64,000 bases of DNA from a virus: the IMG/VR virus record IMGVR_UViG_3300008267_000040, positions 39,629 to 103,628 of that record; one strand, 5' to 3'. This document shows, in pieces, positions 29,201 through 38,007 of this stretch (position 1 is its first letter; every line of letters starts with the position of its first letter). Made by a program: the position numbers and the translations under genes. The notes under the pieces are model-generated. The model was given only the letters and a program-made list of their open reading frames with translations, searched no databases and was not told where the DNA came from.

Positions 29201-32200
29201 TTGATATAAATTGATCTATCAGGAACATTTAGATTTGTTTGGTCTGATAAAGTATAATTTTCTCCTGTCGAACCAAATCCAACAAAAGTTTTTGGACTAA
29301 AATATACAACATCGTTTTTCTTTATTGGATATTTTTGGTCAGCAACAGAGAATGTAAACTTTCTTGGTAGTAATTTTACCGAATCAATGCCTACTGTATG
29401 GACACCAGCATTTTGTAATCTATTTACAGTCAGTTCTGATTTCTCTACTGAAATATTAGTTATCTTCAATATTTCAGATCCAATAGAAACAAAGTCATCA
29501 ACTTCAAATCCCGAAACATCATTGACTATAATGGAAGTAGTTTCTCCACTGACAACTAAGATTGGAATATTAGTAGACAAACCAACTGTTTTTTGAGAAA
29601 CAAAAATATCTTTTATTCCTTCAAAATATGAATAATTTGAATTTGAAATTGCAGATATTGTAATTTTATCTCCAGTTATTAGTTGATGTGGTTCTTGTGT
29701 AACACCAACAACATTATTTCCGTAAGTATAAAAACTCACATCTAAGGAAGTTTTTATACCAACAACTATGCTTTTTATTGGTTTTCCTTTGATTCTAGAT
29801 ACAGCAGCAGATGCTCCAGATCCACTAGTATTACGATTGTCAAATACTACGTTATCACCAACCTTATATCCACTTCCATCAGAGTATATCTGAACTCCAT
29901 CTATAGATGAGGAAAGTGTTTTTGTTACAGTAAATTCTTGTTTGTATTTTTTATCTGTATTGCTAATTAAATCATAGTTAGAATTTCCAGAATTGATATA
30001 ATATGGTCCAATGTTTCTGATTAGATTTAAACTTTCCAAATCAATATCTTGATTGAATATTGAAGCATAATTTTCAGGAATTACATAATCTCTGAAATAA
30101 TTTCCAATCATGTATGGAAATTCTGGTATTGAAATAGCACTATTATCAATGGTTGCAAAATATGCATAAATTCCATCTGGATAATCTGGAGTTTTGCAGA
30201 ATCTTCCATTATGTTCATCCAAATCACCAATTGCCCTGTCATAATAAAAATCTTGAGTAAAGAAACCATCAGGTAGGTTTGGTCTGATATTTTTATCTGG
30301 TTCTACTCTTTTTGTATAACTAGACCTTATTTTTCTGATTTCGGAACCAACTTGTCCGTATGGTCCATAAATTGGATTTCCATCATATGCCCATCCAATG
30401 ATTGGTGAATGGATATTGTTTGGTGTTTCCCTATTAGAACTATCGAGATGGTCTTTAATGGACTTTCTAAGAAGTCTTGGTGGATAGAAATTTACTACTT
30501 GCAATCCAAGGTCTTTGTTTTTACTTGGAACAATAAATGCCTGATCCTGTATTTCGAGTAACTTCTTATTTTTTTCTACCTGGTTTATTTTCCACTCAAA
30601 TACATCACCAATGAATTTGGCATCAGAACCTCTTCTTTTGATTGTAATTGATGTGGTATCTTTGTCATATCCAATACCACCATTTGCAATATTTACTGCA
30701 ACAAGTCTGCCATTTTCTATGACAGGTCTTATATCTGCAAAACTTCCTTTTCCATTCACAATAATATCAATTCCTTTATCATAACCAGAACCATAACTCA
30801 AGAATTGAATGTCAACTATAGTTCCATTCAAAACTATTGGTTTTAAAAGTGCTTCTGATATAATTGGTTTTACTCTAATATCTGGTCTTCTATGGAAGTT
30901 TACTATATTGGAAACTCCATATCCGACACCACTATCCTCTATGAAAATGCTATCAATTGAACCCAAAACAATAGGTTCAAATTGTGGTTCAATTATACTT
31001 GTTGCTCCTATTCCAGATAAAGTCTCAACAACAAGTCTAATTGGTGGATAAGAAAATGTATGAGTGCCAGTTCCTAAAGAATTGAACCTTATATATCTTT
31101 TATTTTCATAATTAACATCATAAAATTGTGTGCCAACACCAATAGTAGACAACTTAAATTTATTATTGTCAACTACTGTCACTACATATTCTGAAGATGT
31201 CGATAAACCACTTATAGATGTTCCTGTTGTTGAATATCTTAGAATATCTTTATCTTTAAGACCATGATTTTTAGCAAATACATAGTGATCAAATGTATTC
31301 ACACCATTTGCTTTTTCATCAAATGCCAATATTGATGGAATCTTAATGATTCTGTTTGAATAACCAGATCCAGAATTTTTTACACGAATTTCGGTAATAG
31401 TATTTTTTGATTTTAATGTTATGAAAGAGTGGAATCCAGAACTAATACCAACTAAATTTACCTCATTAGTTTTTCTATATGCATCTTCCAACCTTTCATA
31501 TAATCTAATCTGGGTAGGACTTATTACTCCAGCATAATAATTTGAATTTGTTTTTAATGGGAAAATTTCAGCATTAAAGTTGGCATTATATGAGATTTCC
31601 TCTCCATCATCAAAATTATGATTTTGGGAAAAGATAATAGTATTTGTTGTTGGATTTACTCCAGAACCATCACCCTTGAAACCTGCATTAATTTTGGATT
31701 TTACTAGATTTGGTTCTACTACTGCTCCAGAACCATTTCCACCAACTAAAGTGATTTTTGGTTTTATTTGGTAACCTACACCTGGAGTTACAATTTTTAC
31801 TTCAGAAAGACCACCAACAATATTAGCATATCCTTTAGCATTTCTTCCAGAAACATCAGTTATTTCTATTTCTGGGGGATTGATTATATCGTAACCTTTA
31901 CCTGGATTAGTTACTGTTATGCCGTCTAATTTACCATAGTAAATATTCTCATCAAATAGAGTTGGTGAATAAATTTCAACACCGTTGATTAAAATACCTA
32001 CTTGTCTGTTATTTGTTGTTCTATCTGCAACCTGCTTTAGTGTACTATCACCTTTTACATAATTAAATTTTTTGAATAATTTTTGATTTTCTACTACTTT
32101 ATTTTCGTAATCTAATTTTACAAAAGAATCAGATACTATATTTCTGTCAAATTTGATATAAACACTCGAATATAAATCACTTTTACTTAAGGATAGTTTA

Positions 32201-34095
32201 ATTTTTTTACTATCTTTGTTGTCACCTATTGTTGTAACATGATAAATTCCAGTTTTTATGCCAGAATCGCTTTGTGGAAAATAATAAATTTTTTCTCCAG
32301 TATAAAAATTGTGAACAATGTCAGTTTCTAGAATATCTGTCTTTCCAACACCAGAAGTTGTTGATGTTTTTACAGTTTGATTTTTTGCATAAAGTGGATA
32401 ATTAGATATGCCAGATGCTGCAACATAAAATGATTTGTATGAATCATCAATATAAGTATTTTGTACTGCAACTGGAAAAGAATTTACTGATGGTGTGTGA
32501 TTTACATCACTAGAACCAAGTAAAATTACTTCTTTTAATAATGTCTTTTTAGTTGCATCTAGATTAGATGACAATTCAATTGTATTTTCAGAAATTATAT
32601 TTACTATTTCTGCATCTATTTCTGGATCGTTAGATATATCAAGATTTACTAATTTAACTTTTTGTCCAATATAAAGTCTGACATTATCATAAAATGAAAC
32701 AGTATAGACTTTTCCACTAGTGTCCCCAGATTTAATTATGGATTTAATTTTGTGATTTGTAGATACATTATACAACCAACTATAAAATTCTGGTTTATCA
32801 CTTAGTTCTGCGCCAAATGAAGACAAAGATATCTTATCATTTACCAATAGATTAGAAGTACTTTGGTAATTTACTTCTCCTATTACATTAATTAATCTAA
32901 ATTCTATTTTTTGATTATCTTTATCGTAAGTATAAACAAAATTAGTTTCAAAAACTTCATCACTATACTCTAAACCAACAATTAACCCAGTAACTCCCAA
33001 AAACTGAGTATTTGTTTTACTTGTATATGTAAGTCTAACAGTAGTATTAGCAGTATTTTTTCCTTTTACTAGAATAGTTCCTGATTTTGGAAATCCTACT
33101 GTGGAATCAACATAAATCGTGCTTGAAAATGCATCAACTTTCTTTGTAATATTTGTTTTTTTAGTACTGACAAAATTAGAAATAAAAGAAGTACTATCTA
33201 AATAAATCTCATAAAGATTTTTTTCATCTACAGGTCTAAATTCAATTGAGTAAATTGAAGCACTTGAAGAACCAACTTCTCCATTATCTTGGAATAATGA
33301 TGCTCTATCTGGACCACTAATTAGGAGTGGATCTGAACCACTTACTTTTTCAACAAGAATATTTTTTGTTACAAAGAAATTATCATCAGATGGCCTTAAA
33401 ATATAATCTTGTGGTTTGATTACACTGATATCAGCATTAAAAAGAATTTTAAAAAGTATTTTATATGAAGTATCTGTTCCTTTTGTTGTATAGAAATCAA
33501 TAGCTCTTGATAAAATATTTTTTATCTTTACTTGAGGAATAAAATTTCTGTTCTCAAATCCTGGCAAAAATTGTGCTTTGAATTTTGTAAATAATTCTTG
33601 ATAGAATAAAAGGTTTAAATTACTAACTACACTACCACTAGCATGTTCTTCTGACTGAGTTGTAGTAAAATTAAGAGAATTTGAACTGCTTAATGTGTTT
33701 AATTGATCAATTCCAGAAAATCCACGAGAGCATCCAGTAAATGATGTGGCAGTTTTCCCAGTATATGTAATTATTTCATTATTGATTTTTAACAGACCGT
33801 ATGATTTTGGAAATCCTACAGTATGATTGACTGTAATTGTATCATCAAAAGTTAAAAGACTTTCAGTTAATTGGCATGGAACAAATAAAGTAAAGAATAA
33901 TTCGTTATTATATGTTCTTATATCTTTATATCTGTCAAGATTTGCTGCAATATCTGTTATCCCTGTTGGATATTCTTGTGAGATATAGTACTGATTTAAA
34001 AATTCTTTGAACAAAGGAGAATCTTCGTTCAAAAAAGAAGGAACTTGTGACTCAATAATATCTTGAATCCTTACTCTATCGTTAATATCTGCCAT
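26245..34095 (-). CDS. Very large baseplate wedge protein (gp7-position) with a YHYH domain
   Basis: 2,616 residues, directly after gp6 where T4 has gp7. The N-terminus (MADINDRVRIQDIIESQVPS, FLNEDSPLFKEFLNQYYISQ) and the region FYTTKGTDTSYKILFKILFN near residue 205 are typical of cyanophage gp7-like proteins. Residues ~1,225-1,320 contain a YHYH domain: GWAYDGNPIYGPYG, then LDEHNGRFCKTPDYPDGIYA. Many glycine-turn units (NPGKGYDIINPPEIEI, GGIGYDKDTTSITIK) occur elsewhere. Its stop and the next start leave a gap of only 31 nt. T4 gp7 is 1,032 residues, so this version is more than twice as long. Confidence 0.8.
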   Translation of the reverse strand: MADINDRVRIQDIIESQVPSFLNEDSPLFKEFLNQYYISQEYPTGITDIAANLDRYKDIRTYNNELFFTLFVPCQLTESLLTFDDTITVNHTVGFPKSYGLLKINNEIITYTGKTATSFTGCSRGFSGIDQLNTLSSSNSLNFTTTQSEEHASGSVVSNLNLLFYQELFTKFKAQFLPGFENRNFIPQVKIKNILSRAIDFYTTKGTDTSYKILFKILFNADISVIKPQDYILRPSDDNFFVTKNILVEKVSGSDPLLISGPDRASLFQDNGEVGSSSASIYSIEFRPVDEKNLYEIYLDSTSFISNFVSTKKTNITKKVDAFSSTIYVDSTVGFPKSGTILVKGKNTANTTVRLTYTSKTNTQFLGVTGLIVGLEYSDEVFETNFVYTYDKDNQKIEFRLINVIGEVNYQSTSNLLVNDKISLSSFGAELSDKPEFYSWLYNVSTNHKIKSIIKSGDTSGKVYTVSFYDNVRLYIGQKVKLVNLDISNDPEIDAEIVNIISENTIELSSNLDATKKTLLKEVILLGSSDVNHTPSVNSFPVAVQNTYIDDSYKSFYVAASGISNYPLYAKNQTVKTSTTSGVGKTDILETDIVHNFYTGEKIYYFPQSDSGIKTGIYHVTTIGDNKDSKKIKLSLSKSDLYSSVYIKFDRNIVSDSFVKLDYENKVVENQKLFKKFNYVKGDSTLKQVADRTTNNRQVGILINGVEIYSPTLFDENIYYGKLDGITVTNPGKGYDIINPPEIEITDVSGRNAKGYANIVGGLSEVKIVTPGVGYQIKPKITLVGGNGSGAVVEPNLVKSKINAGFKGDGSGVNPTTNTIIFSQNHNFDDGEEISYNANFNAEIFPLKTNSNYYAGVISPTQIRLYERLEDAYRKTNEVNLVGISSGFHSFITLKSKNTITEIRVKNSGSGYSNRIIKIPSILAFDEKANGVNTFDHYVFAKNHGLKDKDILRYSTTGTSISGLSTSSEYVVTVVDNNKFKLSTIGVGTQFYDVNYENKRYIRFNSLGTGTHTFSYPPIRLVVETLSGIGATSIIEPQFEPIVLGSIDSIFIEDSGVGYGVSNIVNFHRRPDIRVKPIISEALLKPIVLNGTIVDIQFLSYGSGYDKGIDIIVNGKGSFADIRPVIENGRLVAVNIANGGIGYDKDTTSITIKRRGSDAKFIGDVFEWKINQVEKNKKLLEIQDQAFIVPSKNKDLGLQVVNFYPPRLLRKSIKDHLDSSNRETPNNIHSPIIGWAYDGNPIYGPYGQVGSEIRKIRSSYTKRVEPDKNIRPNLPDGFFTQDFYYDRAIGDLDEHNGRFCKTPDYPDGIYAYFATIDNSAISIPEFPYMIGNYFRDYVIPENYASIFNQDIDLESLNLIRNIGPYYINSGNSNYDLISNTDKKYKQEFTVTKTLSSSIDGVQIYSDGSGYKVGDNVVFDNRNTSGSGASAAVSRIKGKPIKSIVVGIKTSLDVSFYTYGNNVVGVTQEPHQLITGDKITISAISNSNYSYFEGIKDIFVSQKTVGLSTNIPILVVSGETTSIIVNDVSGFEVDDFVSIGSEILKITNISVEKSELTVNRLQNAGVHTVGIDSVKLLPRKFTFSVADQKYPIKKNDVVYFSPKTFVGFGSTGENYTLSDQTNLNVPDRSIYIKNHNFYTGQLVKYNVGFAGTGMIVSNTITQADAFTLQDNQNIYIVNRGQDYIGLSTVGYTTSTGIGSSLSSLYFFDDISVTGLAHSLTTTYEKVIGKVENFSLNVETTETHGLGNSDEITFNLLPRLVDTFKLRYDTNIRKITTEVKSFNTSVAISTETSEIYLPGNNYVTGDKIVYYNDGNTTIGGLQTNETYYIIKQKPDYIKLSNYYDSSKSGVSISLTSQGSGVQSIALVNPPLASTKGNIIEFDLSDSSLSGMDLKLYKDGNILIEVESYKYTRNAIDAGVSGAKLRIDTTDKSITNTLFYNLIPLSPSVLEKYQISIDKEVIGYNKISLNPSIYNQSYSVVSTGSTSFKFILNQKPEYFSYNANSGITTIFYDTDSKNTSGPISNIKLNFGGKGYKKVPRISSITSVSGKDAILKAFSNSIGKIDYIERIKDGFDYPTDPTLKPVLSVPTVCQIKNISRVDYIGITTGGKGYNTAPVLKVVGNDNIKLKANIQGGTVTSVDILENVTNMSAPLSVIPTRNSNGYDIDDIVYNPSTNEVTLELVNSDNQLYPLIANQYGNQETVFPFKVGDKIFVENCRITDGNQKNNYNSANHSYKFFTITGISTTNFTITYSMNGISNNLGEYTTDNNYGYVINENVMAKFEMKLIDDLGYYSGENVVGYDSNGIAVFSAVVMESGWDNDINQLRLIDSKGELEVGNRLLGTRSLLNGIVENVNQFNLISSLNVTRDKINDFTDKIGYLNDFQQRISDNDYYQKFSYSIKSQIPYTDWKEPIRSLVHPAGFKEFSDLDIIGKASNNMKVGVGDSSLNVLINVDSVESMYNRYNFSMVTEDELLPDGSIERVFFPTGVSLKSYILSKTNKVVPIDDISGQFTGFTTTTGGQIVGLTTFKLKNRGTPLFYREFQGNDSSIIDLSNNKFKLRNNNFQSGQKLFYSVVKADGTANVGVNTIFDAGFSYPGISSYFDSPIVSFDSSTIKMSSN

Positions 34096-34096
34096 T

Positions 34097-35983
34097 TTAT
34101 CTAGTATATGCTCCGTTTGAATAACTTGAAGTTACAATATATTCAGTTGCAGAAGTATTTTCTCCTGAACTAATTCTATCTTCAATCATATTGACTACAA
34201 GATTATCAATGCTTAATTCTAAGTATATATCTTGCAATGCAATCACATCATTTGATTCTGGTATTGCTTGGACTTCAATACCATTTGGTTTCAAGGAACT
34301 AGTAATATTAACTGTATCTAAGTATACTTCACCTTTCTTATAATAAACAACTCCTGCATTATTTTTTACAATAAAGGGGATATTATCTTTTAGTGTAAAA
34401 TAGAAAATAGTTCCACTTGTTTCATCAATTGGAACATCACTCATGTATACAGTTCCTTCCACATCTTTAATTGTGAAACCAGAAGATTTTATATTATATC
34501 CTCTATTGTCTAAAGGATTATTTTTCTTAATATGAAAAGCATTACCAAAACAAAGTTCATAAGTAGCAAATTGATTAAATGCTGGCTGCAAATCTCTTCG
34601 CATTTTAACTTTTGTGATGTTAGAAGTAATTGAAGAACTTATATCATCAATCAATGCATTTACTTTACTGTATTTAAATCTCCCACCAAAATTATTTAAA
34701 TCATAAGATTTACCGTAAGCAGTAAGAGTTTCAATAACTTTATTTCTAAGTATTGAGGTATCTGCAACTGAACTCTTGTCATAATATACACTTGTATTAA
34801 GTTCTACATACAAATATTTCAAGTCAACTAATTCTGGTTTGATACCAGCAATTGAATATTGCTTTAATTGCTTCTTAATTTCTTCTTTTGAGATTCTTGA
34901 TAAGAATTTTCCTTGTCTTGGTTTTACTGATATAAAAACTTTTCCGTATTGTGGTGGATCCAATTCATCACCACCATAAGCAGTTACAGATTCAACATTG
35001 GGGAATATAAAAGGAATTAATCCTTTGTAATCATTTGCAGTAACTGCTCTATACTGAGATGAATAGACTCTTGGTGCAAGATATTTAATCGAGTCAATTT
35101 TTTCAATATCATCACCGTTTTCAGATGGTAATGTTGTAGTGAGTGGTGATATTCCTGATGTAATTCTATTTTGATTATTATCTTCTAAAATTCCAGAGAA
35201 GTTAAAGTTAGCACATCCGTTTCCTGCTTTTCCATTTGTCAGAATATAACTTACAAAAATAGAACTTCCAGATGCTGGTCTTTTGCCGAATACATTATCT
35301 CCAAATAATAATTCGTATTTTTCATCTTCAACCTCTTGAACTAAAAATATTTTAGAATTAGCATCAATGTTTAGGATATTTGAGTATTGATTATATTCTT
35401 CATTTGCTAAGTCAGTTACAAATACACGAATACTTGTAGTGTCAACAGATGGATTTGGAATAACAAATTTTTGATCTGGCTGTGAACTATCTACAATAAA
35501 ACTTTTTGTTAAAAATGTTCCTTCCCATAATTCAATATCTGTAAAGTATGCGTACCCTGCTGCATCTACTGTTACAGTAATGTCTTCTGGGATTGAAAAT
35601 ACATAATTTCCACTTTCAATCGCACCTAAACCAATTACTCCTGCTTTGAGTGTAACTGATTTTACATCTAAAAATCCAGAGGTATTTACAGAAAAACTAA
35701 CTCTTGCTTTTGATGCTCTTCTTGACCTTGGAACATATCCAATATTACGTGCCAAAGAAACAACATTCTCACGTAAAGTCGCACTATCAAGAAACGACTC
35801 ATTCACCGTCATATTCGTATTGAATGACGTAATATAAGAATTATATGCTAAGACATCAATCAATACAGAAAAATTAGAACCCTCGAAGTCAAAATCTGTA
35901 AAATTACTATTTGCTCTTAGATAATCTTTGATTTGTGTTCTTAGATCCTGAAAATCTAAGTTTGTGAATTGATTGAATGACAT
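34097..35983 (-). CDS. gp6: Baseplate wedge subunit gp6
   Basis: 628 residues (T4 gp6: 660). The start MSFNQFTNLDFQDLRTQIKD, DFEGSNFSVLIDVLAYNSYI, NESFLDSATLRENVVSLARN and IGYVPRSRRASKARVSF is the classic gp6/Baseplate_J N-terminal signature. The middle has the YKGLIPFIFPNVESVTAYGG core. Gp6 dimers form the ring that holds the baseplate wedges together. The start overlaps the gp25 stop by one base (TAATG), and the next gene starts within 2 nt. Confidence 0.93.
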   Translation of the reverse strand: MSFNQFTNLDFQDLRTQIKDYLRANSNFTDFDFEGSNFSVLIDVLAYNSYITSFNTNMTVNESFLDSATLRENVVSLARNIGYVPRSRRASKARVSFSVNTSGFLDVKSVTLKAGVIGLGAIESGNYVFSIPEDITVTVDAAGYAYFTDIELWEGTFLTKSFIVDSSQPDQKFVIPNPSVDTTSIRVFVTDLANEEYNQYSNILNIDANSKIFLVQEVEDEKYELLFGDNVFGKRPASGSSIFVSYILTNGKAGNGCANFNFSGILEDNNQNRITSGISPLTTTLPSENGDDIEKIDSIKYLAPRVYSSQYRAVTANDYKGLIPFIFPNVESVTAYGGDELDPPQYGKVFISVKPRQGKFLSRISKEEIKKQLKQYSIAGIKPELVDLKYLYVELNTSVYYDKSSVADTSILRNKVIETLTAYGKSYDLNNFGGRFKYSKVNALIDDISSSITSNITKVKMRRDLQPAFNQFATYELCFGNAFHIKKNNPLDNRGYNIKSSGFTIKDVEGTVYMSDVPIDETSGTIFYFTLKDNIPFIVKNNAGVVYYKKGEVYLDTVNITSSLKPNGIEVQAIPESNDVIALQDIYLELSIDNLVVNMIEDRISSGENTSATEYIVTSSYSNGAYTR

Positions 35984-36384
35984 TATATTCTAGTTGGTAG
36001 TAAAAGAAACTCTATGTTTTGCTTGGGAAATCCTAGACCAACAATATCATATTCAACTTCAACATTTATTTGATTATCATCTGGTAGAGGTATTACTTTG
36101 ATATCTCTTAATACAATTCTTGGTTCAAAGTTTTTTAACACACTCATGATTTCTTCCCTCATAATGATTGCGATTTCTTCGTCAACCATCTCAAATAAAT
36201 TTCTTGTTACGGAAGTTCCGAGTAAAGGGTTAAAATACCTCTCACCAAGAATTGTTCTAACCAAGTTTGTAACAGATTTCTTGATAGCATCTTCATTTTT
36301 GATGACTAAAATATCATTAGTTACAGGATGCTTAGCAAAAGATAAACTAATATCTTTAAATGCTCTAGAAATCCTTGTGGCCAT
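35983..36384 (-). CDS. gp25: Baseplate wedge subunit gp25 (lysozyme-like fold)
   Basis: 133 residues (T4 gp25: 132). MATRISRAFKDISLSFAKHP, RTILGERYFNPLLGTSV and the EPR motif at residues 87-89 (FEPRIVLRDIKV) identify the gp25/TssE family, which links the baseplate wedge to the sheath. It is translationally coupled to gp6 as in other T4-like phages. Confidence 0.95.
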   Translation of the reverse strand: MATRISRAFKDISLSFAKHPVTNDILVIKNEDAIKKSVTNLVRTILGERYFNPLLGTSVTRNLFEMVDEEIAIIMREEIMSVLKNFEPRIVLRDIKVIPLPDDNQINVEVEYDIVGLGFPKQNIEFLLLPTRI

Positions 36385-36420
36385 TAAGATTAAAGTGTAT
36401 TTAATATATCTATAACACTT

Positions 36421-36663
36421 TTAGATCACTTTTTTACCATATGAAGGTTCAGTTCCATATTCCCAATCATCATAATCTTCGTCATTTCTAATCTTTTCAT
36501 GCAATTCAGTTTGCTTCTTTAAATCATGCTTCATCATATCATCATGCATGATTTCTGAAATGACTCTTGGTTGCACTGATTCTTGGTAATCTGTAACTAA
36601 ATGTGTAGTGCCCCACATTTGATACATGTAGTTTTTGTCTCTATCAACTGGTAAGTTAGACAT
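36421..36663 (-). CDS. Conserved cyanophage hypothetical protein
   Basis: 80 residues, MSNLPVDRDKNYMYQMWGTT, with a charged helical middle (MHDDMMKHDLKKQTELHEKI) and acidic-aromatic end (DEDYDDWEYGTEPSYGKKVI). A clear CAGGAG lies 7 nt before ATG 36663. It lies between speD and gp25. I recognise it only as a common neighbour of gp25 in T4-like cyanophages; no function is evident. Confidence 0.7.
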   Translation of the reverse strand: MSNLPVDRDKNYMYQMWGTTHLVTDYQESVQPRVISEIMHDDMMKHDLKKQTELHEKIRNDEDYDDWEYGTEPSYGKKVI

Positions 36664-36732
36664 GTTAGCTCCTGTTTTTTAATAAAAACAGAACTTTTTT
36701 TTGTAGGAGGTTGCTATCTCCTCTAAAACTAT

Positions 36733-37074
36733 TTAACGCAGTACATGTCTTAGGGTATAATTTTCTGAATTTAGATATTTCAACATCTCTAATGCGATTA
36801 ATTTTGGATTTCCTGGTCCACAAGTATAAACATCAACGGCAATACAACCTTCTTCTGGCCATGTATGGCAAGAAACATGACTTTCTGACAGTGCCATTAC
36901 GATTGTAACACCTTGAGGTACAAAACAATGCTGATAAATGTTTAGAATCGTCATTCCAGCACGTTTAACCCCACTTTCCATTGCTTCCTGAATGGATATT
37001 CCATCGTTAAGTAAGTCAAACTTAACGTCGTAGACCTCCAACAGGAGGTGATTCCCCATCGAAAACTTCTCCAA
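36733..37074 (-). CDS. speD: S-adenosylmethionine decarboxylase proenzyme
   Basis: 113 residues. The prokaryotic class-1B AdoMetDC core is intact: ALSESHVSCHTWPEEGCIAV then DVYTCGPG. By alignment to the Thermotoga enzyme, self-cleavage would be between Glu64 and Ser65, Ser65 becoming the pyruvoyl group; His70 and Cys85 match the other catalytic residues. The product, decarboxylated AdoMet, feeds spermidine synthesis, so it is an auxiliary metabolic gene; marine cyanomyoviruses commonly carry it. A late-type AATAAATA (37107-37114) lies upstream. No spermidine synthase is visible here. Confidence 0.92.
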   Translation of the reverse strand: MEKFSMGNHLLLEVYDVKFDLLNDGISIQEAMESGVKRAGMTILNIYQHCFVPQGVTIVMALSESHVSCHTWPEEGCIAVDVYTCGPGNPKLIALEMLKYLNSENYTLRHVLR

Positions 37075-37106
37075 CTCGCATAAACCTCCAATTTTCCCCG
37101 AAGAAC

Positions 37107-37114
37107 TATTTATT
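37107..37114 (-). promoter_or_regulatory. Late promoter AATAAATA upstream of speD
   Basis: The minus strand reads AATAAATA 33 nt before the speD ATG, fitting the NATAAATA late consensus. It overlaps the stop region of the upstream gene, so speD may be transcribed late as well as by read-through. Confidence 0.45.
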
Positions 37115-37709
37115 TGACGTAAATGCCACGTCTTCCATACGTATTATACTCAGAATCCTTGATAAAACTAGGATTTTCACAAAAATTATCATCCCAAATT
37201 GGAATTGCGACCTCATTTTCATACCTAAAATCAGGATTTTGTCTTACATGCACTTCAATTAGGTTACCATCAATGAATTCACAGTTAATCCAGTCATAAT
37301 TTCCCTTTAAATTCTCTAAAACTGAAGGGAAACTCACTTCTCTATCGATTTTTTCCCATTTTTGCCACTTGTAAAGAGGGTCATTGTCATCTTTGGTGCC
37401 TCTTACAACCAATTTTGCCTCTTGATAGTGAAAATCGACACTTAAGTGCTCTCCTTTAAACACCTCACACCAAAAATTAGACGGATAGAAGTGATCTGTA
37501 GAGTCTTCTATCCATATAATCTCAGCAAATCGACCCATTCCAAGGAAATTGATGGATGGTCGAACAATATAAAAGTCGGATTTAGGTACTTTTGCTCCAA
37601 CTGGACCACAGTTGTACCCTAAAATCCGACTTAATTGTAATTTATTGTATATCCACAGATCGTCATGATGAATTGCATTCCACTCATCATTAACGTCTAG
37701 GTGATACAT
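37110..37709 (-). CDS. Conserved hypothetical protein, possible ATP-grasp relative
   Basis: 199 residues. KVPKSDFYIVRPSINFLGMG near the N-terminus and INCEFIDGNLIEVHVRQNPD near residue 145-165 recall the lysine-bearing strand and the final metal-binding strand (E-x-N/H-x-R) of ATP-grasp enzymes, but other motifs are not clear. Its ATG overlaps the stop of the upstream 48-residue gene by one base. ATP-grasp assignment is tentative. Confidence 0.6.
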   Translation of the reverse strand: MYHLDVNDEWNAIHHDDLWIYNKLQLSRILGYNCGPVGAKVPKSDFYIVRPSINFLGMGRFAEIIWIEDSTDHFYPSNFWCEVFKGEHLSVDFHYQEAKLVVRGTKDDNDPLYKWQKWEKIDREVSFPSVLENLKGNYDWINCEFIDGNLIEVHVRQNPDFRYENEVAIPIWDDNFCENPSFIKDSEYNTYGRRGIYVK

Positions 37710-37855
37710 TACCCTTTTCCTTGTCCACGATACTTTTTACGTGCCTTATTACGACTCGTAGCACTATATTTAGTATTGCGACCTGCACCTTGAAGAGTTA
37801 GCTTGGGTTTTGATTCGACTTTAGCACCACCTTTTGCACTTTTCTTCACTGCCAT
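37709..37855 (-). CDS. Small very basic protein
   Basis: 48 residues starting MAVKKSAKGGAKVESKPKLT and ending NKARKKYRGQGKG; about a third Lys/Arg. An AGGAG lies 7-11 nt upstream of ATG 37855, and the stop overlaps the next ATG (TAATG). The composition suggests nucleic-acid or ribosome binding, or a capsid/DNA-condensing role, but no family is recognised. Confidence 0.7.
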   Translation of the reverse strand: MAVKKSAKGGAKVESKPKLTLQGAGRNTKYSATSRNKARKKYRGQGKG

Positions 37856-37914
37856 TGTAAAAATCTCCTAGTTGGTTTTCGTTTACGGTTTTTTTAACGG
37901 GTTTTTTAAGACTT

Positions 37915-37957
37915 AAAAATGCCCTTGAAGGACTCCTAAAAATCTTTCAAGGGCATT
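37915..37957 (-). terminator. Intrinsic terminator after the glycosyltransferase-like gene
   Basis: A perfect 12-bp inverted repeat (AATGCCCTTGAA with TTCAAGGGCATT, 37918-37929 and 37946-37957) with a 16-nt loop, followed on the minus strand by a T run. It lies about 50 nt after the stop at 38008 and before the basic 48-residue gene. Confidence 0.8.
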
Positions 37958-38007
37958 CTATCAAAAGTTTCTTAGAACGTCAAGAAGACACTCTCAGAAG
38001 GGGTACA

